64,000 nt of DNA from Strigamia acuminata (Eukaryota > Arthropoda > Chilopoda > Geophilomorpha > Linotaeniidae), in NCBI GenBank assembly GCA_949358305.1, contig OX442314.1:11277060-11341059 (forward strand). The letters are read 5' to 3'. Positions within the stretch are counted from its first letter, which is position 1. Every line of letters starts with the position of its first letter. Below are positions 38,375 through 49,795 of this stretch, in pieces. Under the pieces are notes generated by a model. The model was given only the letters and a program-made list of their open reading frames with translations. It was not told the origin of the DNA and did no database searches. Both the position numbers and the translations under genes were made by a program.

Positions 38375-40109
38375 TTAACTTAATTTCGAAACCAAAAGTG
38401 AATTATGAATAGTCTGTGGCGCAGGCGCATTCGGAACCGGCATGAGCGTAGCATGATCCACCGACGAATGCAACATCAAGCCCAAAACCCCCGCACGATT
38501 CGCCATCGCCGTCCGAATATTCCTCTCCTGCTCGAACAAATCGTCCAAACGAAGCCACTCGCGTACCCGTTCCATATCGATCTCAGCTCGCCGCAGTTTC
38601 TCCCAACAATAATGCCGATAACACTTCTTCTTCGGAACCGGACAGTAACTATCCATAGGCTCCAGCGCCTTATTCATCAAAGTGCATCCACACACCTCGT
38701 CATCGGGAATCTTCGGCTCCTTCGAATGCTCCGGACACAACACCCGCAACCTCTTACAATAAGTCCTCTGTTGCGGGCTGTAAAAATCGCAAAACATGTT
38801 GTTCCCTTCGATCCGGGTCTTAAAAACCGATCCGAACGACGACTGGCTCTCGTACTTGTTAAAACACTTCTCGAAATGACGTAACGCCACTTTTGCCATG
38901 ATCTCGTGACCACAAGTCACGCAATACACGTTCAATTCGTTCTCCTCTTCGCCGTCGTTCGTGTCTTGGTCGATCACCGGCGTCTTTTTGCCCTTTTCGA
39001 TCAGTTCGTCCAGTTTGACGTGTCGGGAATCGAGTTCGCGCAGTTTTTCACGCGCCTCCACTTGCTGTCTGCGAATAACTTCGAGCGTTTGTTTGTTTTT
39101 CTCCTCGGCGACGCAGGGACTCGTGTTCCACTGCTGGATCCGTTGCGGGAGGATCTCGAAGATGCGATTTGTCGCCAATTTAATGCCGCACTCGTCGCCG
39201 CAATATTTCGAGCCGGATCTAGCGACGAATTTGCACCCGGGACCGTAACATTGGACCGGTCCGGTCTCCTCTTTCGTTTTACTGCCGTGTTTCGTTTTCC
39301 CGCTCTCTTTCCGGTGGTCCGGACGGTGCGAGCGTCGCTGCGCTTGTGTTTTCACTTTGCTTTTCTTGCTGGGGCTCTTTTTGTGCGGTTTGCGCATCTT
39401 TTTCGGCGGTTCGAACATCCCGCCATCTTGGATCTCTTTGAGAACTTCCAACTCTTCGTACTCGAATTCTTCCGAGTCGCACGACGAGCGCCGTTTGTGG
39501 TGTTTGAGTTTGATGCGGCCGATGATGAGCCCGAAGTTCTGGCATTGACGTTGTCTGCATTTTTGTCGGATTTTATTCGGGCCGCCGAATTTCCTCATGT
39601 CCTTGCAGAAGTCGCATCGGCCGCAGTCCTCCGTGCGGTAGCACGAGACACATTCGCCGCAGCGTCGCGAGGATTTACGGGCATTGCTCAGATTGTCGTA
39701 GTCTTTCTTGCTGATGTGTTTCTCCTTTTTCTTTTCGTAGCGGATTTTTAAGGATGGGTCCAAGCCGCGGCATACGTCGCAGAAATATTGACTGATGTCG
39801 GCCGCTTGAGATTCGGTGATGTCGACACAGTCGCCGTGGTACCATTCGTTGCATTGATCGCAACAAATCATAAAACGGGAGGTGTCGGAGCTTCGACACA
39901 TGCAATAAACATGTCCTTCTTCCGCGGCTGGGCGGCTGTAGGAGTGCAGTGTGTCGTATTCATTTTCGATGCTGCTTATGATGTTGGCTATTTTTGTCTG
40001 ACGTTCTGGGAGAACCTCGTAGGACATTGTTGGTTGCTGGGGAAAATGAATTTTAGGTATAAGTTTGGGTTTTAAATTGTAATTTGATTGATTTACTCAC
40101 ATCAGCCAT
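38375..40109 (-). CDS. CXXC1: CXXC-type zinc finger protein 1 (CFP1), CpG-binding subunit of the Set1/COMPASS complex
   Basis: CFP1 binds unmethylated CpG DNA and recruits the Set1 H3K4 methyltransferase complex in the nucleus. Two coding exons: a 9-bp exon 40101-40109 (ATGGCTGAT, donor GTGAGT) and 38375-40036 (acceptor CCCCAG). The join is in frame and adds MADQPT before the internal Met at 40027. Residue positions counted from that Met: PHD finger about 41-87 (CMCRSSDTSRFMICCDQC, EWYHGDCV); CXXC domain about 118-170 (RRCGECVSC, CGRCDFCKD, KCRQRQC); a basic Lys/Arg region about 175-245; C-terminal zf-CpG_bind_C region from about 255 to the end (CYGPGCKFVARSGSKYC, YCVTCGHE, CPVPKKKCYRHYC). 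The 3' end is the source of the three fragments in the array. Confidence 0.95.
40037..40100 (-). other. CXXC1 intron 1 (64 bp)
   Basis: Donor GTGAGT at 40100-40095 and acceptor CCCCAG ending at 40037. Splicing keeps the frame and shifts the start from the internal Met to MADQPT. Confidence 0.8.
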
Positions 40110-40126
40110 CGTAGCGGTAAACAATA

Positions 40127-40557
40127 ATGGCGTCGATCAGGAAGTGGAAACGGAAGGGTAAGTTGGAAAAGGTGAAATTGAAATTTAAAAAGTAATAATA
40201 ATAATGAAACATTTCTGAATTTTTAGTAAAAATTTAAATTATATATTTAAAATAATAATTATTTAAAAAAATATAATTTGGGTTTTCGTATTTCTTTTGT
40301 TTACAGCGTATTCTTTCCGCTAATTGACCACATTTTAGATACACCGGAATTGGGTAATGTATGAAAAGAAACAGTTTTTATGTTTACCTATAATTTATTC
40401 TGAAATTTAGAAAATCGTACGTTTAAATTGTCCGATTTTGCGATTATACTTTTTTTATTTGGCCAAGAAAAAATTCTTTTTATATAAAATTGATAATTGT
40501 GTCTATTTATTTTTAGTGGGCGAACGGGGCGAAGCCTGTCATGTGATAACAATTTGA
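40127..40557 (+). promoter_or_regulatory. Candidate spliced VPS39 5' leader with a 23-codon upstream ORF
   Basis: ATG at 40127, donor AAGG then GTAAGT (exon end 40157), acceptor TTTTTAG at 40516. The joined frame reads MASIRKWKRK, continues from 40517 and stops with TGA at 40557, 41 bp before the VPS39 ATG. It starts only 17 bp from the CXXC1 ATG on the opposite strand. It could be a regulatory uORF or only leader sequence. Another acceptor-like site (GTTTACAG near 40305) would give a different leader. Confidence 0.35.
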
Positions 40558-40597
40558 TAGATCGTGATTATTGATGAAAGGAAAGTAAATTGTCAAA

Positions 40598-43500
40598 ATG
40601 CACGATGCTTACGAAGCCCTACCGATTATAGAGAAATTACCATTGGTAATTGAATGCATCACCACTTGTGGTAAACATTTATAAAAATATATTAATTTGA
40701 ATAATTTCTATCATTTTTAAATTGAAAATTGCAGATGATAATCTATTAATTGGTACCAAACAAGGCCATTTATTAATGTACAATATTTCGCCCGGAAATA
40801 AAGGTTTGTAAGGGTTACTAAACGTGAAAAATGAAATATTAACCGATGATGTTTCCAGGCGATGAAAAATTTGAAGTGACGCTAGCTCGTTCTAATAAAT
40901 ATTTTTCAAAACGGCCAATTTTGCAATTGGAAGCGGTAACAGAGTACCAAATCCTCATTTGTTTATCAGGTGGAAAAGCGTCGAGTTATTTGTATGATTT
41001 GTGTTAATGATTTTTATTTATTTTTGAATTTTAATGCAGATAATGTAATAAATATTCACGATATGACGGTTTTTAATTTTCCGCTGCTTTTTACGCTGGA
41101 AAAGACCAGAGGCGCGGTGCTTTTCGCTCTGGACAACCAAGTTGTATTAATTTCAGATTATGTTTTGCTGCCGAATTGAATAGAATTTTAATTTTGATAA
41201 TTTGCAGAAGAAAACATCATCAACTGGAGAAGAAAGCTGCATATTACGGATGTGTGTTGCTGTTAAACGCCGTTTATTGGTAAAATTGAAGAAAATTCAA
41301 GAAGATTTTACGTTTTTTAACAATTTTTTATTTTAATAACAGTTTTTCTACTGGAAAAAAAGGATGTTTGAAGATTTATCAGTATGTTATTATTATTATT
41401 TTTTTTAATGTTTAATTTAATTTAATTTAATGGATTTTTGTTATATTTAGACTGAGTTTTGTGTTCCTGATGTTCCCAGAGCCATCGCCTGGTGTTCGGA
41501 AGCGGTTTGCGTCGGTTTAAAGCAAGAATATTATTTAATAAAAGTAATAATTTATAAAAATACACGTTTAATCACTTGCTTAACATGTGTTTTTATTCAT
41601 TTCAAGTTGTCAGGCGTTCAAATTGGTCTTTTATCGACGAATCCATCGTCGGAAACGAATGTTATTCGCTTAAAGGGTGATCGCCTCGCACTTTCCAAGG
41701 ATAATAAAACTGTTTTTCTGGATTTAGAAGGCAATCCGATTCACAAGGACTGGGTTACGTGGTCAGAATCATTAATTAATTTAGGTTTGGTTTGTCGAAT
41801 AACGATTTTTTAGGATTTTGTTATAATTTTCTGCTTTAAATTTAGAATACGATGCTCCGTACTTACTAGGCGTTGTGTCCAATCAGGTGGAAGTGAGAAC
41901 TATAAATCCCCGTATCCAAATCCAAGATATCAAATTGAACAAGCCCAAATACATAAAAGCCTGCCGCTCGTAAGATTACATATTTTAATTTATTGATTTT
42001 TGTTTAATTTGTGTTTGTTTTCGCTTTCAGTGGCGGACGTTTGTTCGTAGCTTCGTGTTGTAACATTTGGTGTTTGGTTTTGTCCCCGGTCAGTCAACAG
42101 ATCAGTCAGTTGATTGAGCTTAAACATTTCGAGCTCGCGTTGCAGTTGATTGTAAGTAAATAAAAAATTTAAAAATTTAAAAAATTAAAATTTTGATTTT
42201 ATTAATTTTTTTTTTGGTTTTTAGAATTTAACGAATGACGGAGAAGAAGAAAAGAAGAGATTGGAGCAATATATTCAAAACAAATACGCGTTTGACTTGT
42301 TTTGCAAGTTTAAATTCGACGAATCTTTAGAAATCTTTTTATTATTAGAAACAGGTACGAAATTCACAAATAAATAAAAAAATCAATAAAATCAATTCTT
42401 CCTATTTAATATTACAGATGCCTCGCACGTAATAGGCCTATTTCCCGACCTTTTACCTAAAGATTATCGAAATCAACTGGAATATCCCGGAAAACTGCCC
42501 GAACTTACCGGAACGCACTTAGAAAACGGTCTAATGGCCTTGATTTCATATCTAACTCAAGTCCGGCACAGTCTAACGAAACTTTTAAACAAATCTTCAC
42601 CGGAATACGCGCCCTTGGTAGAAGGAAACGCAACCGTGCCATCCAAGACTAAACTACACCAAATAATCGATACAACATTAGTTAAATGCTACTTAAAGGT
42701 GCCCAAATTCCATTTGTCGGGTCATATTTGTTCTAATTTCTCTTTTTATCCATATTAGACTAACGACGCACTCGTCGGCTCCCTTCTCCGGTTGCCAGAT
42801 AATAATTGTCACGTGGAAGAAACCGAACGGGCATTGAAACAACATCAAAAATACAACGACTTAATTACTCTCTACCGATGCAAATCGATGCACGGAAAGG
42901 CTCTGGAACTGTTACAACGACAGGCGGTCAAAGAAGATTCGCCTTTGAAGGGCTACGATGAAATTATCAAATATCTTCAACATCTAGGTTTTATTTAATT
43001 AATTTGACGTGATTTAGAAATTATTAAGAGTTTATTGACGTAGGTAGAAATCATTTATCGTTGATTTTACGCTACGCTCAATGGGTTTTGAAGGAAGCTC
43101 CCGAGAAGGGATTGAGTATTTTTGCCGATGATATTCAGGAAGTCGAATCGCTACCGAGGGATGAGGTTTTTAAGTTCCTTCAGGCTTTTGACACGAGTTT
43201 TCTCATTCCGTATTTAGTGAGTGGTGTTTTTAGGTTGGAGAAATTGGTTTTTAATTTTGGTTTTGTTTTAGGAATATGTTATTTCAGTGTACAATGACGA
43301 TTCGACGATATTTCATAACGCGCTCATATTGCAGTATCTGGATAAGATTTTGAAAACGATGTCGCGTAATCGTGAGTGGATTAAACGCCCAAAACGTTGT
43401 GTGTTGTGTTAAAATGTTTTTGTTTTTGTTTATTTTTGTGTCAGCGAATTACGTTGAGAACGACGAAGCACCGAAGTCGGAATTAAGCGTTTTACGTGGG

Positions 43501-44532
43501 AAATTTATTGATTTACTCAATTCTTCGAGTTTTTACGTACCTGAGAGCATTTTGGTTCATTTTCCATATGATTGTGAGTCTTTGCGCACGTTTTCGATTG
43601 AGATTAGCATTAATTTCTCTTTTTTTTAAACTTTTTTAAGGTTTGTTTGAAGAAAGAGCTGTCGTTCTCGGGAAACTCGGTCGTCACGAACAGGCGTTAG
43701 CGATTTATTCGCTAGTTCTTGAAAATTTTGAAATGGCCGTCGATTATTGTGGAAAAAGCTACAATAAGGACAACCAAGACGTAAAAAAAGAAACAACAGA
43801 TTTTTATTTTTCATCAAACCAATTTAATTAGATATTTATTATTTATTTTTAGGTGTACTTAACGCTCTTTAAAATGTATATTTCTCCATCCAAAAATATA
43901 TTAGAAGGAATGGCGCCGTGGCTAGAAAACACTAAACCAAATCTACCAATAGCTTTGCAGCTTCTGAAAGATTATTCAACTAAAATAAATCCTTTAAAAG
44001 TAAATGTTTTTACAAAATATAAACGTTCCACATCGCATTTCTCGATTTACAAGCACAAATGTGTGGTTTTGCGTCAAATTTATGTAAAAACGATGCAATA
44101 CGACTTAGAAATGTTTTGTTTTGATGTAAAATGGCGACCAAATGTTGGAAACAATTCGAGAAATGCGTTTAAACGAGCGTAGATTTGTTTTTGTAATGTA
44201 ATTTTGTTTACAGGCCATTGAACTTTTGCCAAACTCGCTTCCATTAAAAGAATTGCAAAGGTTTTTAGAAAACGTTCTAGAAGAAAAGGTAGCCACAGTA
44301 CGCAACTGCCAAGTCATAAAAGCGCTTTCGTACGCGGAACAACTTCAAGTAGAAAGCATTTAATGAATTAGTTGCAATATCACTAAATATACGTTTATTA
44401 TTTAGGTACACGAGCAAAGAATAAGATATCAATCACAAAAGATTATCATCACTGATATAAATACTTGTTTCGAGTGTAAAAAACGGATTAATGTCAGGTA
44501 GAATTCCCCATATTCGTCCTTTTGTGTCAATT

Positions 44533-44567
<35 letters not shown>

Positions 44568-44659
44568 TTTTCAGTGCCTTTATTCAGTACCCGAATGGCG
44601 AAGTTGTGCATTTCTTTTGCCGCGAGAAATATCAGTCGAAACGATTAACTGTCCATTAA
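40598..44659 (+). CDS. VPS39: VPS39 (Vam6) homologue, HOPS tethering complex subunit
   Basis: HOPS tethers late endosomes, autophagosomes and lysosomes before fusion; VPS39 binds Rab7/Rab2. Twenty-one exons with consistent phases: 40598-40670, 40735-40803, 40859-40969, 41040-41140, 41208-41279, 41343-41381, 41451-41543, 41607-41784, 41846-41969, 42031-42151, 42225-42354, 42418-42698, 42759-42987, 43044-43216, 43272-43371, 43445-43573, 43641-43780, 43853-43999, 44214-44348, 44406-44497, 44575-44659. The total is 2,622 bp, 873 residues, the same size as animal VPS39. The N-terminal CNH/beta-propeller includes MYNISPG and INIHDM. A central clathrin-repeat helical region follows (YLQHLG, ESLPRDEVFKFLQ). 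The C-terminal zinc-ribbon-like module has CFECKKRIN and FIQYPNGEVVHFFC. Introns are short except for one with a TTTA microsatellite. Confidence 0.93.
44526..44568. repeat. TTTA microsatellite in the last VPS39 intron
   Basis: About ten uninterrupted ATTT/TTTA units lie just upstream of the last acceptor (TTATTTTCAG at 44574). Confidence 0.85.
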
Positions 44660-45431
44660 AATTGTATTTTTAATTCATTACGCCAAGTGATAAATCAAGA
44701 ATGTATAAAAATTTGTTACTTTTCTATACATTTTATCAATCAATTTAATTTCGTGACGTTGTATGTATATAATTTTAGGTTTGTCGACTTTATGATCATG
44801 AAATAACTAATTGGATGCGAAATTATCAATTATTTTATGCAGCATTTGTTAATTTTCATATATATTTTATTTAAGAAAATAATGAATTTAATTTTGCTGA
44901 CAATAAAAAGAGAATTTTAAGCAATGTTGATAACTTTGTGAGAGCAAAGATTAGAAATTTTTTTAAAAAAAAAGATAAAGCCAGTTCGGCTGCACCTGAC
45001 GGCGCTCGCATCCTATGCTGCTATTACATCACGCTGACGCGATTGTCTATATCAAATTCATCCGCAGGAAAATATAAACAAATCTCCAACCTAACAAACA
45101 TCCGCCGAAACAACACAAACCCCAAATTAAACAAACCTAAAACAATATGCATTAAAAATAAATCATTCTAATTCGTCAAATCCAACGAAAAATGCATTTT
45201 ACACGAGGGACTCATTATATGCGGCGACAGAACTCTGCGCCTCATCAGTCGTAACTCGGACTGCGGCCCACCCTGTCTGCACTCTTCGGTAGGAAAGCAA
45301 CGGATGAGTTTTCACCCCCTTTAGGCAGATCGACGTGTGTTGTTACGAAAATTAGCTCTTCTAGCCTGCTTGGCGTAGGACACCGTGCATTAGGTAAATA
45401 CAATAAATTTTCGCGGGACTTGAATCACTCG
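44660..45431. other. VPS39 3' flank, no recognised gene
   Basis: AT-rich 3' flank; AATAAA occurs near 44903. From about 44980 to 45420 the base composition becomes more GC-rich, as in a promoter or 5' UTR of a plus-strand gene. No motif can be assigned. Confidence 0.4.
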
Positions 45432-45543
45432 ATGCAAACCGATCGGCTTTCGGGCGTCGGCTTCGCGATCCCCAATTCCTCCCCTCCCACATCGAATGGA
45501 CTCGAGTTAAATGGCGAATCGCCGTCCCTTTGCCAGCTCACGG
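45432..45543 (+). CDS. Candidate first coding exon of an unidentified gene
   Basis: ATG at 45432 opens a 112-bp stretch of 37 codons (MQTDRLSGVGFAIPNSS, then TSNGLELNGESPSLCQLTG). It ends at a possible donor, GTGTGT at 45544. Codon third positions are clearly more GC-rich than the flanks, and the upstream 300 bp look promoter-like. I do not recognise the protein and found no convincing next exon before beta-spectrin. It could also be a non-coding first exon. Confidence 0.3.
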
Positions 45544-48500
45544 GTGTGTCCCACGTCCACCTAACGAAAAATAGGTTTAATTATAAGGTGTACAATAATC
45601 AGATAATAAAAAAATTAAATCGTTGGTATCACTTTACAGGTTAATGCTGGATGAGAACTCGACATTTTTGTGTGCGAGGTTTAAGGTGGAAAAATAGGTA
45701 CAGAAAAGTGGAAAATATTTTGAAAAAATGCAATATTGGTGGCATTAAATGGCTGGAGATGTGCTGGATGTTGCGAATATTGAAATAGGTGTATGGTTAT
45801 GTCACGATGAGGTGTAATAAGAAACCAGTTTTGATTTCCTTAGTGCAACTTTAATAGAAATGGATGGAGGTATTGACTTAGCATTATGTTGAAACTTGTT
45901 TCTGTTTTACATTTCCTCATTTTTTTCCTTTCTTTAATTTTAATAGCTATTATTCATGGTTTAAATTTAAAAGAAAATTATTAGTAATTAGGGTGAAATA
46001 AAATATTAAATTATGTTTTATTATATTATATTATGTCGGCATAAAACTGATGATCGCAAGATCGAAAGGCCTTTGCTAGAAAAACTATTTGTTTTGTTTT
46101 TGTTAGATTTTAGAATCATTATGTATGTCGATTGTTTTTAAAATTCGGTGAACTTTTAGCCTTTAGTGAGGGGGCTCCCGAATATACAGGGTGTCTCAAC
46201 TATTATTATTTACATTTTTTTTCAGACACTGTGTGTGTGTTTCCCTTAACGTTCTGTTATTGTGGAACGAAACAACATAAACAGCGTAAAGCTGTGGTTG
46301 TCTTTTCCTCGCATTATGGAGATAGAGAATATCGAAAAAGAGTTAGAACTTTGTGAAACTGGCATGCTGCCTATCTAGCGCTGATTTGTATCTAGACAGG
46401 TAGAGAATTTTGTGCATCTTGGTACACAATTATGAGCCAATAGTGCTGAAAAGAATGGAACTAAAAAGTGTTAAATCCACGATTTAGTCATGTATTGAAA
46501 ATGTTTCTTTTCCAAATGGGGCATGAAGCCTAACTGGGATGAGGTCATGTTTCCATGGTAACTTGCAACACATTAATAGTGGACTATTTCCAGGATAAAA
46601 CCTTGGAAAAGAAAAAACTGACACTGAAATTGAAATGGAAGCCATGGAGATGATTACCTAGGGAGATTTAAGATGTGAAAATTTTAAATACTATAAATAG
46701 AAATGAAGAAGAAAAAACATTTTTCCCATACTATTGTGTGCATATCTTTATTTTTTCATACACAAGGATAAAAATAGAGCTACCTACATATTTAAAGGAG
46801 GAAAAAGACTAAAATTAATTCCAGGTCTTAAGAAATATCCAGCAGGAAGCAGGTGATAGATTAAAAATAATGAAACAAATTGAATGCAGGTTTATATATA
46901 TATATGTATATACAAAACAAATTTTATTTAATCGTTAATTGTGATACTTATCAAGGGAGTTGTTGGAAATTGTGATCTGTGGGGGTTTGAGTTTGAAATG
47001 AAAGTAGGTGGACACCGGATGAAATGCTACACTGCAACTGGAACTTTGATGTCAATGTTCCTCTGTATTTTGTTCACTTTTCATACTGGCTTAATGCCAG
47101 GTGAAAACCCTTTAACTTTTAAATATAGATTGACAAACCCATTTTTTATAGATATTTAATTAAAATAATTATTTTTATATTTAATTTATCTCTTTTTATT
47201 TAATAGGTATAATTAGAGTTGACAGGACAGCCATCTTTGGAATATTGTGTATATTTATTATGAATTATAATGCTGATGATGGATTACGATGAAGGAAAAA
47301 CAGTGTAGAATATTTTAGACAAAATAATTTCTGCATAACTTTGCGGATACCTCTCCATAGGGGTTTCCAAGAGTGAAAATTTAAAGCGGTGCACGAAATA
47401 TGACACTACGCGGACAGAATTTTGCCACGTAAGGCGCAGAGGTGGATTTATAGTTCTCATAGTTCTCACAAAAAGGCTTCGTGCAACGAGAGCCCGTCAA
47501 ATTTCGAAATATTTATTTGATGTGAAAACATAAGGCCCCTAAAAAGGGCTGCGGAAGGGCCCCACAGCGCTTCTTGAAGCTGCCGGTCCACCACTTTAGC
47601 GTTGAAATGCAAAGATTATGTAGGCTTATCAGGGCTGGACTGGGAACAAATTTAGTACCGAGAAATTTGGACACGTCGGGCCACGGGAACAAATTTAGTA
47701 CCGGGAAATCTGGATACGTCGGGCCACGGGAACAAATTTATATCGTCACGGGCCAGTCCAGCACTGGGCTTAGTCGAGCAATGTTAGGCTACAGGTTCGT
47801 AATACATTGGGACAAAAAATACCGGTCTGCTACATTACATAGTTTGAGAAGCGCTGGTGTTCAAGGTCTTATAGATGTTATTGTTTTCGATTACTTCAGC
47901 AGATGTAATTTTAATGAGAAAACAAAATACCTGAGGGTGAGGGTCGTATGAATTGGAAATAAATGATTAGATAAGACGTTAGGCAAAGGCTATGAGATAA
48001 AAGAAATAATTTAATGATGTGGACAATAGGAAGTTGCCTATTAAAGGTTAGGTATTGCGTTGGTGTTGACAAGTGGATTTAATTGGATTATGTATCTGTT
48101 TTAAAATGAACTATGGCCTAATTTTTTAATAATATCTCAAGTTTCTTTTTTAGTTTTACAATTTTTTTTTTATTAAAGTTTTCTAATGTAGAAAGAAACA
48201 ATTAAAAATGATTAAACATTGTTAGCCCTCCATCTTACTCACACATCCTCCTGCTATACTTAGCCACTGACAAATTGTTCTGGTGAAGAATTTCGCAGCC
48301 ATTTTCTTCCATTTTTCTTCCATCTAAATATCTTATGACTTGTTATGATGAGTAATGGCTAAACTTAGTTTGTTTAGTGTTGGTCAGATTTTAGGATGTT
48401 GGAAATAAGTGAAACAGGGCCAGGATGGGTTGCTATAAACCATTTATTAGTATCATTTGATGATGACCCCATTTTTCGCTTTTACATGTGTTGGGTTTAA

Positions 48501-49599
48501 CTGGATTCTGTTCTCTTTCACTCCCCGTTTTCATCGCTCTTCCCATTACCTCCCACAGCTGCAGTTTATCGTGCTGGGTCTGTGGCCTGGAGAAAGTAGG
48601 AGATGAATTTTTTTCCTTCCTTAACCCATCTGTTGAGGTGTGGCCCTTACAGCTGATTTTTTGGTGGATTTGTAATAATTTTTTAATATTTTTTTGTGTG
48701 TGGAATTTTGGATTTTGGGCTTAAAATTATTTGAAATTTTGAAGGAAAAAAATGGGAGAAAAAATAACGGTTTAATTAGATATGTTAATTTTTATTTTAT
48801 TTATTTTTTATTTTTAGAATCTATTTATTTAGTTTATTGCAGGTTAAGACTTTATTTTTAAGTTTTAGCAGGTGAGATGTTTTTTTTTTTCGTGACCCTT
48901 GGTGTTATTGACTCGGGTGCGAGAGTACACGCGTAATGGTTAGGCCTAAAGAGCGATGAAGGGCAAGTCTGTGTATTCGTGTTTAGCGAAGCGTGACATC
49001 GTTCCGAGAAACTAAACTGGCCGTTAAATTCACTTGGATAGAATAATATGGAAAGTGTGTTTGATTAGGTGCCGATGATTGATCGTAAAAATTAAAAACG
49101 AGGAAAAATAGGGAAAATAGGCCTAAACGAAAAGAAAATCGAGGCCGGTTGTTGTCGATTGTAAATAAAAATCTAGATTTGGGCGGTGGCAGACAAATCG
49201 GGAAAATGAGAGCAATTTTTTCGAGAAAAAAATAGATTAAAGCGTTGTGGTGCCTTCGTTTTGTTTTTAATCGATCATCTGGTGTTGAAAATTGAATGTT
49301 TTCGGAAAAAAAAATTTTGAAATCCACAAAAAAAATATTTTAAAAATATTTTTTTTTTTTGGTTTTCTCGTTTTTGAATGAATAAATTCGTGATGGCCTC
49401 ATTAAATAGCGAATGAATTCTTGTGACCACACTGGAGGCCAGCTTATTTTATAGCGATGATGTCACACTTTCGGGGTGTGGTCGTGGCACACACCGATCT
49501 AGTGTTTTAAACCCTCGTATTTAAAATAACTGGAGATTTATACCCATAAATCCCATAAATATCATCGTAATTTAGTTGGGCGGACTCATTTTCAAGTGT
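45544..49599. other. Intergenic or large-intron stretch without confident genes
   Basis: Mostly AT-rich, with T-runs and no long reading frame. An exon-like ORF at 46956-47101 is bounded by AAG and GTGAAA but matches nothing I know. A 137-bp inverted-repeat element lies at 47630-47766. The 300 bp before 49620 may hold the beta-spectrin promoter. Confidence 0.4.
47630..47766. mobile_element. 137-bp miniature inverted-repeat element with internal tandem repeats
   Basis: Begins CAGGGCTGGACTGG and ends CCAGTCCAGCACTG, a 13/14 inverted match. The six bases GGCTTA appear on both flanks (47623-47628 and 47767-47772). The inside consists of about 2.5 tandem copies of a 43-bp unit containing GGGAACAAATTTAGTACCG and CGTCGGGCCAC. 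A CAGGG-type end is common in hAT elements, but the TSD is not clearly 8 bp. Confidence 0.5.
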
Positions 49600-49795
49600 T
49601 ATTTGAATCGAATCGGCCCACAGATCGCATTTTGTAAGTATCTTGTGTCTGGGTTCTCATTGGCTCTGTTGATTGTGAACTTTGATTTTTTTCGTGTCAA
49701 TTTTTTTTTGTAAGAAAAAAATTAATAAAAAAAAATTATTGGATAAAAACTAATTTATTATTTATTTAAATAGGGTCTAGGCACGGAGTGCAAGC
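49600..49795 (+). promoter_or_regulatory. Beta-spectrin 5' UTR with a 140-bp intron
   Basis: A good donor (TTT then GTAAGTATC) starts at 49634, and an acceptor (TTTAAATAG) ends at 49773. This leaves 22 bp of leader before the ATG at 49796. The first exon's 5' end is not determined. Confidence 0.55.

Noticed and set aside
38906-39751. A 281-codon plus-strand frame antisense to CXXC1
   Set aside because: It is the shadow of GC-rich CXXC1 codons; hydrophobic low-complexity translation with no domain. The opposite strand carries intact PHD and CXXC motifs.
46941-47159. Exon-like frame with a hydrophobic end
   Set aside because: Acceptor and donor are weak, the translation matches no family I know, and phase does not join the candidate exon at 45432-45543.
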